From positions 62,001 through 126,000 of the forward strand of contig JANQRI010000005.1 in assembly GCA_028284675.1 (NCBI GenBank): 64,000 nucleotides of DNA, given 5' to 3'. A program made the translations under genes and the position numbers. This document shows positions 58,103 through 63,746 of the stretch, piece by piece. The stretch comes from Gammaproteobacteria bacterium. GTDB lineage: Bacteria; Pseudomonadota; Gammaproteobacteria; HTCC5015. The first letter of the stretch is position 1. Every line of letters starts with the position of its first letter. Below the pieces are notes generated by a model. It was not told the origin of the DNA and did not search any database. It worked only from the letters and a program-made list of their open reading frames with translations.

Positions 58103-58199
58103 CAAAATCGCCGGGAGCGATTTTGAACAGCGGAACCCTTCGTGAGAAGGGTGCAGCTGACCCCGAAGGGGTGGAGTGCATGGATGCACGGAATAATCT
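58103..58199. repeat. Palindromic element 1, in the tRNA D-loop
   Basis: Begins after GGTTGA of the D-loop. The first hairpin is AAAATCGC-CGGGA-GCGATTTT; the middle hairpins are ACCCTTC/GAAGGGT and ACCCC/GGGGT; the last is GTGCA-TGGA-TGCAC. It ends in AATAAT before the tRNA resumes. Same layout as elements at 58246, 58590 and 58815. Confidence 0.8.
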
Positions 58200-58245
58200 C
58201 CGGTCTTGAAAACCGGCAAGGGTTAATAGCCCTTCCAGGGTTCGA

Positions 58246-58330
58246 CAAATTTGTCCGGAGCAAATTTGAACAGCGTAGCGCATAGCGCGAAGCTGGCCGT
58301 GTAGCGGTGAAATACAGGGATGTATTTCAT
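58246..58330. repeat. Palindromic element 2, in the tRNA T-loop
   Basis: Begins directly after GGTTCGA and ends directly before AATCCCTGTCC. The first hairpin is CAAATTTGT-CCGGA-GCAAATTTG; the last is GAAATACA-GGGA-TGTATTTC. The bases ATACAGGGATGT (58312-58323) agree at every position with the known CsrA SELEX consensus RUACARGGAUGU. Confidence 0.8.
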
Positions 58331-58423
58331 AATCCCTGTCCCGGCATGCGCGTACAGCGCATCTGGGTTTTAGGAAAGAGAGAAAAAATATAGCACTGAG
58401 CAAGAAAAAGTTTGTAGCAAACC

Positions 58424-58514
58424 GGAGGGATGGCAGAGCGGTTGAATGCACCGGTCTTGAAAACCGGCAAGGGTTAATAGCCCTTCCAGGGTTCGAATCC
58501 CTGTCCCTCCGCCA
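58424..58514 (+). tRNA. tRNA-Ser (anticodon TGA)
   Basis: A 91-base gene with encoded CCA. Acceptor GGAGGGA pairs with TCCCTCC. The anticodon stem CCGGT/ACCGG holds the loop CTTGAAA, giving anticodon TGA for UCN serine codons. The long variable arm GGGTTAATAGCCC is typical of tRNA-Ser. The T-arm is CAGGGTTCGAATCCCTG. The discriminator is G followed by CCA. It is the only intact copy in the window and the parent of the fragments on both sides. Confidence 0.97.
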
Positions 58515-58551
58515 AATAAAAAACGGCCCCTTGTGGGCCGTTTTTTATTTG
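58515..58551 (+). terminator. Intrinsic terminator of tRNA-Ser
   Basis: AAATAAAAAACGGCCC pairs with GGGCCGTTTTTTATTT around CTTGT, a long perfect stem with a T-run. Confidence 0.95.
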
Positions 58552-58589
58552 ACTGAGTGATAGGACTTGATTCAAACCCTTCGGTTCGA

Positions 58590-58710
58590 CCAATTCGCTG
58601 GGCAGATTTTTGCTCCTGCAAAATCTGCATTTCCGCCGTCCGTGGCGGTCAGAGCGAATTGGCGCGAGCGTAAGCGAGTCCGTAGGACGCGGCTCAGGGA
58701 TGAGTCGCGC
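58590..58710. repeat. Palindromic element 3 with a nested repeat
   Basis: Begins after GGTTCGA and ends before AATCCCTGTCC, as element 2 does. The first stem CCAATTCGCT/AGCGAATTGG (58590-58599, 58653-58662) has its loop filled by the 51-bp repeat copy 2 at 58600-58650. The last hairpin is GCGGCTCA-GGGA-TGAGTCGC. Upstream ACCCTTCGGTTCGA looks like a decayed tRNA-Ser T-arm. Confidence 0.8.
58600..58650. repeat. 51-bp palindromic repeat, copy 2
   Basis: Differs from 58039-58089 at three positions only. It sits precisely in the terminal loop of the first hairpin of element 3, where the other elements have a CNGGA loop. Confidence 0.9.
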
Positions 58711-58814
58711 AATCCCTGTCCATAGGTCTGCTGGATATACGCCTCCGTACCTCCGGCGGGCTTTTTTAATGAGCAGTGAAGTCAGGGTTCGAACCCGGAT
58801 AGAAAGGGGTTCGA

Positions 58815-58884
58815 AAAAATCGTCGGGAACGATTTTTCACGAGCGGAGCGAGCCCGGAGGGGGAGGCGCATGGATGCGCCGAAT
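58815..58884. repeat. Palindromic element 4, in a tRNA T-loop remnant
   Basis: Begins after GGTTCGA (58809-58814) and ends before AATCCCTGTCCCTCCGCCA (58885-58903), which is identical to the 3' end of the intact tRNA-Ser including CCA. The first hairpin is AAAAATCGT-CGGGA-ACGATTTTT; the last is GGCGCA-TGGA-TGCGCC. Another T-arm-like piece, CAGGGTTCGAACCC, lies just upstream at about 58,783. Confidence 0.8.
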
Positions 58885-58921
58885 AATCCCTGTCCCTCCG
58901 CCACTCATTAAAAAAGGTCCG

Positions 58922-58965
58922 TACCGGGTACATGGTTTACGGATTATACCGGAGACATAGTTTAC
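58922..58965. repeat. Two tandem 19-bp repeats, possible transposon end
   Basis: TACCGGGTACATGGTTTAC (58922-58940) and TACCGGAGACATAGTTTAC (58947-58965) agree at 16 of 19 positions with a 25-base period. Paired repeats of this kind are common at the ends of insertion sequences as transposase sites. No transposase is next to them, so this would be a solo remnant. Confidence 0.45.
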
Positions 58966-59007
58966 AGTTTTGGGCCAAAAGGTTGGGGCCTGTCCCCCCA
59001 CCACAAC

Positions 59008-59036
59008 TCCGGAAGCCGCTTTGGCAGGCTTCCGGA
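59008..59036. repeat. 10-bp hairpin
   Basis: TCCGGAAGCC (59008-59017) pairs perfectly with GGCTTCCGGA (59027-59036) around a nine-base loop. It lies 45 bases beyond the stop of the minus-strand gene at 59081 but has no T-run on that strand. Confidence 0.6.
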
Positions 59037-59080
59037 ACATCACCGAAAGCTAAGAAATACTTTCAGGCTTATGACACAGA

Positions 59081-59380
59081 TCAATTGCCCGCCAAAACTC
59101 GGCGTAAAATCGGTTTTTCAGCTTTGGGGAGGGGATTTTCTTCGCCCGCCGGGTGCGGAACATCATCAGAGTCAGTAGCTGGTGCTTTACTCACCCGGTC
59201 AGACTCAAACAACAGTGCATTTTTTACGCATTGCATTACACAATAATAACCGAAAGCCTGATTTCGGTTCAAAAAGGCGCCTTCCGGGTCTTCATTGGGC
59301 AAAGATTCCAGTAAATCCAGCACGCAATAAATACAGTGCAGCGTATCGGTGGGGTGCTTATTGATAAGTGGGTTTAACAT
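59081..59380 (-). CDS. Small hypothetical protein, cysteine-containing
   Basis: Encodes 99 residues starting MLNPLINKHP, with AAGGA nine bases upstream on the minus strand, which supports it as a real gene. The first two thirds look helical and contain HCIYC near residue 15 and YYCVMQC near residue 45, so metal binding or a disulfide is possible. The C-terminal third is polar (KAPATDSDDVPHPAGEEN). I do not recognise the family. It sits between the tRNA-Ser repeat cluster and the toxin-antitoxin pair. Confidence 0.55.
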   Translation of the reverse strand: MLNPLINKHPTDTLHCIYCVLDLLESLPNEDPEGAFLNRNQAFGYYCVMQCVKNALLFESDRVSKAPATDSDDVPHPAGEENPLPKAEKPILRRVLAGN

Positions 59381-59771
59381 ATTAATTTCCTTGTGTTATT
59401 TCTACGTTGCAGGTGAAATTGGTCGTCATTTGACATGGAGACCGGGAGAGTAGAAACAGCACAAGGTACTGCTCTGGGTATTTCCCCAAGGGGTATATAT
59501 TCCCCGGATCTCTTAGCCATAGGAATGGCCAAGATTCAGGCATAAAAAAACCGCAATATGGCTACGAGTTTCGGTTTTGCCCGCCTTGTAGAGTTTCTAC
59601 GCTCCATATTTAAAGAGGAGATCTAACTAGTTGGAACTATTAAGTTTGAGAAGTAGAGTGATTATTTTATTTTGGGTTGCTGGATGTAAATGACAATAAT
59701 CTATATCTAAAGGGTTTTGAAGGAAAGTCTAACTTATTGATTTAATAAACAATTTTGATTTTGCTGTATTG
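59381..59771. other. AT-rich intergenic region at the island start
   Basis: No gene seen. A weak hairpin AAAACCG/CGGTTTT spans 59547-59578 and could be a terminator. Base composition shifts to A+T-rich from about 59,600 onward. Confidence 0.4.
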
Positions 59772-59814
59772 GATATGATATCTATGTGTCCTCAGGACAC
59801 ATAGATATCATATC
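59772..59814. promoter_or_regulatory. 43-bp perfect palindrome (distal AbiEi operator candidate)
   Basis: Arms 59772-59792 and 59794-59814 are exact reverse complements over 21 bases with one central base. The centre reads TGTCCT-C-AGGACA. Its core GTCCTNAGGAC is shared with the palindrome at 59896. Confidence 0.75.
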
Positions 59815-59881
59815 TAAACAGAAAAGTCAATTATTTTACAAATTTCTTGATAAAATAAACAACTTTATATATCGAAGCGAC

Positions 59882-59910
59882 TTGACATATTTAAACATCA
59901 TTGCTATACG
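59882..59910 (+). promoter_or_regulatory. Predicted abiE promoter
   Basis: TTGACA at 59882-59887 and TATACG at 59905-59910 are spaced 17 bases. The -10 box lies inside the proximal palindrome. Transcription would begin near 59,917, leaving a leader of only about 23 bases. Confidence 0.7.
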
Positions 59911-59934
59911 TCCTTAGGACGTATAGCAATGATG
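59896..59934. promoter_or_regulatory. 39-bp perfect palindrome (proximal AbiEi operator candidate)
   Basis: Arms 59896-59914 and 59916-59934 are exact reverse complements over 19 bases around one central base (CGTCCT-T-AGGACG). It covers the -10 box and start site and ends five bases before the abiEi ATG. The two palindrome centres are 122 bases apart. Confidence 0.8.
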
Positions 59935-59939
59935 ATCAT

Positions 59940-60836
59940 ATGAACCATATAAAAGCTACAAACCTGTATCTTGGTGGGCTAGAACAACCAGTCGTTACTT
60001 TTTATCAATTGGGAGTTTTCGTATATAAACTTTATAAAGAAAAAAAATATAAAGGTAACAAGATTGAAAACCTCTCTAAAAAGTTCGCTGAACGCAGAGA
60101 TTTAATGAGGTTAATAAGATCGTTAGAAGATGATGGGATTTTAAATGCTTATAGAAACTTCCCATCCAATTCCGTCTATAGTGTACTTGGTAAAACTAAA
60201 TTATCTGATGTTGAGATTCTTTGCACAATTGATCCATTTGCATATATTTCACACTTAAGCGCTATGGATTATTACGGTTTTACAGATAGGATTCCAAGTA
60301 AAATATTTTGCTCTACACCAAAGCAACCAGATTGGAAAAAATTTGCTATAGAAAAAATGCAAAAAGATTTGGGTGGCGATTATTCAGATTATGTAAAGCA
60401 AGATCTTCCGCAACTAAGAAGAATTTTGGTAAACAAAATAGGAAAGAAAGATATTAAAATTTATTCAAGTATTCATTTAGGGGCATTTCGAAATGTTAGA
60501 GATAAAGCTTTTCGAGTGGCTACTATTGGAAGGACCTTTTTAGATATGATAAAAGATCCAGAGTTATGCGGCGGTATGAGCTATGTAATAACTGTATATA
60601 AAAATTATGCAGAAAAATATATTGAACCAATAGTTGAAGAAATCAATAGAAATGGCGGCCCAATCCATAAAGTTAGAGCAGGGTATATATTAGATGAAAT
60701 CATGGAGATTCGTAACGCTAAAATTGAGCAATGGTCAAAACTTGCACAAAGAGGAGGATCTAGAAAACTTGATCCTTCGGCAGAATATGAACCTCAGTGG
60801 TCTGATAAGTGGTGTATATCTCTTAATGTGTTATGA
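59940..60836 (+). CDS. AbiEi-family antitoxin of a type IV toxin-antitoxin system
   Basis: Encodes 298 residues from ATG 59940; an upstream in-frame TTG lies within the palindrome and is unlikely. The N-terminal winged-helix region (TFYQLGVFVYKLYK, IENLSKKFAERRDLMRLIRSLEDDG) is typical of AbiEi. It is followed by the PFAYISHLSAMDYYGFTDRIP segment and a C-terminal antitoxin domain with VATIGRTFLDMIKDPELCGG. AbiEi proteins counter AbiEii without binding it and repress their own promoter through inverted repeats, matching the two palindromes. Codons are A+T-rich compared with the core genes. No clear ribosome site is visible because the palindrome occupies that place. Confidence 0.85.
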   Translation: MNHIKATNLYLGGLEQPVVTFYQLGVFVYKLYKEKKYKGNKIENLSKKFAERRDLMRLIRSLEDDGILNAYRNFPSNSVYSVLGKTKLSDVEILCTIDPFAYISHLSAMDYYGFTDRIPSKIFCSTPKQPDWKKFAIEKMQKDLGGDYSDYVKQDLPQLRRILVNKIGKKDIKIYSSIHLGAFRNVRDKAFRVATIGRTFLDMIKDPELCGGMSYVITVYKNYAEKYIEPIVEEINRNGGPIHKVRAGYILDEIMEIRNAKIEQWSKLAQRGGSRKLDPSAEYEPQWSDKWCISLNVL

Positions 60837-60869
60837 AGTTCTTTACCTTGCAAATGTCTTCAATGCAGA

Positions 60870-61748
60870 ATGAATCTAAAAAAAACTGACATTGAACAGT
60901 ACTCAATTGAAGAGTGGGTGCAAAATTCTCCAGATGAACAAAAAGAATTTAGACAAGCAGTTCATACTATATTAATTGCTGTTGCTGGCTCACCAAGCTT
61001 GCGTGCCGATATGATAATAAAAGGAGGAATATTGCTTGCTATTAGGTATAGAAGTCACAGGTACACAAAAGATATAGATTTTTCAACATCAAAAAAAATT
61101 GATGAAATTAAGGAAGATATGGTTCAACAGGAGTTTAATGCGTCCTTATCTAGTGCGGTTGAATTATTAGATTATGATTTAGATTGCTTAGTACAAAGTT
61201 GTAAAGTAAATCTTAAGAAGCGTGAAAACAAATCATTTCACGAAATCGCAATTAAAGTTGGGTATGCATATAGAGGTACAAATAAACACAAGCGTTTAAT
61301 GAAAAAGTTATCACCAACAGCTATATCAATCGACTATAGTACAAATGAACCTATTCCGAATGTGGAAAAATTGATTGTTGGAGATGGTAAGGATTTGATC
61401 GCTTACAACTTAACTGATTTGATGGCAGAAAAGTTTAGAGCTCTTATTCAGCAATCTATTCGTAATAGAACAAGAAGGCAAGATATATATGATCTTTTTA
61501 CGTTAGTAGAAATTCATCAAGATATAGATGCCGCAGAAAAGAAAAAAATATTGGAGAGCCTTTTGGTTAAAGCTTCATCGCGAAATATAGAGGTTAACAA
61601 AAAATCATTCCAAGGTGATGAACTAAAGGCTAGGTCGGCAGCTGGCTATTTGTCGCTTGCTGATGAAATACAAGGGGAGTTGCCCGACTTTGAAAAGGCT
61701 TTTTCTACAGTTAAAAAGTTTTATGAATCCTTGCCTTGGCAAAAATAA
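60870..61748 (+). CDS. AbiEii-family nucleotidyltransferase toxin
   Basis: Encodes 292 residues. A DUF1814/AbiEii nucleotidyltransferase: motif I KGGILLAIRY near residue 51, then RYTKDIDFST near residue 65 with the metal-binding DxD. Motif III lies around AYNLTDLMAEKFRALIQ near residue 180, and motif IV around RRQDIYDLF near residue 202. Toxins of this family transfer nucleotides to cellular targets such as tRNA and block growth; many protect against phage by abortive infection. All motifs are intact, so the toxin is probably active. It lies 33 bases after the antitoxin gene and lacks a strong ribosome site of its own. A+T-rich like its partner. Confidence 0.88.
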   Translation: MNLKKTDIEQYSIEEWVQNSPDEQKEFRQAVHTILIAVAGSPSLRADMIIKGGILLAIRYRSHRYTKDIDFSTSKKIDEIKEDMVQQEFNASLSSAVELLDYDLDCLVQSCKVNLKKRENKSFHEIAIKVGYAYRGTNKHKRLMKKLSPTAISIDYSTNEPIPNVEKLIVGDGKDLIAYNLTDLMAEKFRALIQQSIRNRTRRQDIYDLFTLVEIHQDIDAAEKKKILESLLVKASSRNIEVNKKSFQGDELKARSAAGYLSLADEIQGELPDFEKAFSTVKKFYESLPWQK

Positions 61749-61762
61749 TATGCAGCTCAATG

Positions 61763-61867
61763 TCAATTTTCCACATAAACAATTTCAGTATTCGGTATTT
61801 CTGGTATATGCCAGCCGGCATTCACTTGTACCGGTTTGCCATTAATATAATAAACGGGTTGACTCAT
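61763..61867 (-). CDS. Very small ORF coupled to a transposase-derived remnant
   Basis: A 34-residue frame, MSQPVYYINGKPVQVNAGWH and on to EIVYVEN. Its ATG overlaps the upstream stop as TAATG, the arrangement of translationally coupled genes. The sequence has no low complexity and reads like protein. It may be the intact second gene, or a surviving piece, of an operon cut by a recombination event. Function unknown. Confidence 0.35.
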   Translation of the reverse strand: MSQPVYYINGKPVQVNAGWHIPEIPNTEIVYVEN

Positions 61868-62064
61868 TATTGGTTGAGTAAGTTTCCCAGTTCTTCATAC
61901 GACATAAAACGCCGCTCGGTTGATAGTTTCCCGATCGGCGGCGTCATTAATTGCAGAACCTCCTTCCGCGTACGTTGACGGTTTATGCTCGGCTCTTTTT
62001 GATACCAGCGGCACGTGATATGCCAGACATGGCCGGGTAGAAAATACCGGTCAGCCCTGGGTAT
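61867..62064 (-). pseudogene. Chimeric remnant: N-terminus of a REP-associated (Y1) transposase joined to an unknown C-terminus
   Basis: A 65-residue frame with ATA where the start should be, 10 bases after AAGGA. It begins PRADRYFLPGHVWHIT, the well-known start of REP-associated tyrosine transposases (TnpA-REP, Y1_Tnp). After about 22 residues it switches to an unrelated stretch ending RRFMSYEELGNLLNQ. The catalytic HUH and Tyr motifs are absent, so it is dead as a transposase. The tail may be the true C-terminus of another truncated gene. Confidence 0.6.
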
Positions 62065-62244
62065 TTACGTTTTTCCTTGGGTGATATTTTTTTGAGGTCA
62101 AATGGGCTGCTTCACTGCTTCATGAAAGGTTTTGTTTGCTATTTTTTTAGGTATTTCAATAATTTATTTCGGTCATCGCCGCTTGGTCATCGCGGTTTAA
62201 TGATGTGTTTAGGTGTGGCCCGATGAAGCGATTGGTTTGCAAGT
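61996..62244. repeat. Direct repeat of about 250 bp, copy 1
   Basis: Matches 63747-64000 in the same orientation with scattered differences; 66 bases (62149-62214) are identical to 63905-63970. It carries the transposase N-terminal codons and their upstream leader on the minus strand. It includes the doublet GGTCATCGC twice within 25 bases. Confidence 0.85.
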
Positions 62245-62667
62245 GGAAAAAATTTCAAGAAAAAAATAAAAAATAGTCTAATATAATTAATCGGCTCCGT
62301 GCTTTAACAATGTATCAATCGAGTAACACAATGTGCTCTTAAAATCAATTGATCTCAATTGGTTATGTTTTAGCGTGAGCGGCTTTAACTTATCTGGCGT
62401 ATGTTTTCAGTGTTGTGGTGATTTCTTATTCGTGAGGGTATAAATCTTGCTAATGCATGAAATGCCAAAACCACTTCAATGATTGAAAACGCACTGTATT
62501 TAGGTATCGCCACCTAAGTTTTTGTAACTGAAACACTTTCATCGTACGGATAAACCATTGTAGACCTGCTTGCAATAGGCGGTCTACTTTAAAAGTTAGT
62601 GTTGAACAAGGAAAGCTCTATTGTTGGTTAACTGAGCTTGACGCAAACCATACAAAAGGAAACTAAC
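62245..62667. other. AT-rich leader region before the gene at 62668
   Basis: No gene seen. A stem GTAGACC/GGTCTAC occurs at about 62,560-62,587 and a TTAGGT/ACCTAA stem just upstream. The gene at 62668 has AAAGGA as its ribosome site at the end of this region. Confidence 0.4.
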
Positions 62668-63684
62668 ATGCCAAAACCCACTGTAGTCCCACTTACTATC
62701 GGCATTAGCAAAGAACCTAAAGGTATTCGCCGAAGTGCTTACTCCCAAGATCAGAAATTTTATAAATTGAAAAATTTCAAGGACGCACCTGAAGACAGCG
62801 TATTGTATGTCCCCCAGGAGTCCTATGTGGTAATTGAAAACGCTAATAGCCCTTTCAGTTTTGTCACAACCGACGGTGCAGGTCCTTGCGCGGCCATTGC
62901 TATTACTGGCAACGGCAAGACTTTTTTTACTCATCTGGATGATGACTCAAGTGACCTAGGCAAAGTCAAAGACAGCCTGCACGGCATGATAAGCAAAATG
63001 TTAGACATGGTCAGCCTTGATCATTCTAAAATAGAAAGCATATCGGTTTCATCAGGGCAACTTGAGGTAGGTGGCAATACCATGGCCAAAGCTCTGCTGG
63101 AAGATATAAAAGCTCGCGACAATCTGGGCACCGTTGATAAACCGTGCACATTGAGCTCTCACGGAACTAACAATAATTTAACTCTTGACCTTGCAAAAAT
63201 GGAGACTGTTTGTTGTAAGCAGCCACCTTTCCCTGCTGTAGAAGCAAAGGTAGAAGAGCAAATAGTTAACAAAAATGTGGTGCCATTAAGCCTTGAAAAG
63301 GACATATCCAAAAAACTGGAAGAGCTAAAAAAGTATAAGTTTCCGGACGACGTAGAATCCGAGCTTGTTACCACAGGCAAAACCATCACTATTATGGAAG
63401 ATGTTAAAAAGGCGGAAGCTAACCAGCAAAACAATAATGCTAATGTCATAAGCGACAACGAAAACGAAGATGAAAACAACGAAAGCAACGAGGAAAGCAG
63501 CAGCCTGAACAATGATCTCATCGATGCTGGCGGCAATGAGAATAGCAGTGACATCAGTCAGGGCAGTAAACATGCCACTACCGGCAGCAATAGTGAAAAC
63601 ATTAACACCGGTAACAACGTTACTCCAACTGAACCCAAAGATGTTAATGAAGAAGAGGAGCTCGAATTAGTAGAAAGCAAATAG
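62668..63684 (+). CDS. Unknown protein with a possible CheD/CNF-like deamidase N-terminal region and acidic tail
   Basis: Encodes 338 residues from ATG 62668 with AAAGGA nine bases upstream; an in-frame TTG earlier is rejected. Residues about 45-125 read as a compact alpha/beta domain. In TTDGAGPCAAIAIT the Cys is residue 74, and in KTFFTHLDDD the His is residue 89. A Gly-x-Gly-x-Cys turn followed 15-17 residues later by His on the next strand is also the arrangement in CheD and related Cys-His deamidases. This match is my inference and could be accidental. Residues from about 265 form a low-complexity Asn/Glu/Ser-rich acidic tail. No signal peptide is seen. Flanked by direct repeats with transposase remnants. 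Confidence 0.5.
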   Translation: MPKPTVVPLTIGISKEPKGIRRSAYSQDQKFYKLKNFKDAPEDSVLYVPQESYVVIENANSPFSFVTTDGAGPCAAIAITGNGKTFFTHLDDDSSDLGKVKDSLHGMISKMLDMVSLDHSKIESISVSSGQLEVGGNTMAKALLEDIKARDNLGTVDKPCTLSSHGTNNNLTLDLAKMETVCCKQPPFPAVEAKVEEQIVNKNVVPLSLEKDISKKLEELKKYKFPDDVESELVTTGKTITIMEDVKKAEANQQNNNANVISDNENEDENNESNEESSSLNNDLIDAGGNENSSDISQGSKHATTGSNSENINTGNNVTPTEPKDVNEEEELELVESK

Positions 63685-63695
63685 CCACGAAAAGA

Positions 63696-63737
63696 CAATC
63701 GCTCAGGTGTGCCATAAGGCACACCTGAGAACGATTG
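63696..63737 (+). terminator. Strong hairpin after the gene at 62668
   Basis: CAATCG plus CTCAGGTGTGCC pair with GGCACACCTGAG plus CGATTG around ATAA, with a two-base bulge: 18 paired positions. No T-run follows, so termination is likely but not certain. Confidence 0.6.
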
Positions 63738-63746
63738 GGGTTCACT

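Larger units (their letters stand above)
58031..58341 (+). pseudogene. Broken tRNA-Ser copy interrupted by palindromic elements
   Basis: Pieces of the tRNA-Ser gene at 58424 appear in the right order but are separated. GGAGTGGTG (58031-58039) resembles the acceptor start GGAGGGATG at 7 of 9 bases. GCAGAGCGGTTGA (58090-58102) is identical to the D-arm. A 46-base block (58200-58245) from the anticodon stem to the T-loop TTCGA is identical to 58451-58496. AATCCCTGTCC (58331-58341) is identical to the T-arm 3' side. Between them lie insertions of about 50, 97 and 85 bases, each palindromic. It cannot make a functional tRNA without removal of the insertions. Confidence 0.8.

Noticed and set aside
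57966..58630. Minus-strand ORFs of 82-161 codons over the tRNA-Ser repeats
   Set aside because: They are translations of tRNA antisense and palindromic repeat sequence. They recur because the repeats recur, and they lack ribosome sites.
58031..58903. CRISPR array
   Set aside because: Repeats are palindromic but differ in length and spacing and match tRNA sequence, with no regular spacers and no cas genes.
58610..59246. Plus-strand ORFs of 104-116 codons through the repeat cluster
   Set aside because: They run across hairpin elements and the tRNA 3' remnant, and the longer one lies opposite the better-supported gene at 59081-59380.
61736..61978. Plus-strand ORF of 80 codons after abiEii
   Set aside because: It is the antisense of the transposase-derived remnant and the 34-residue ORF, which read better as protein on the minus strand.
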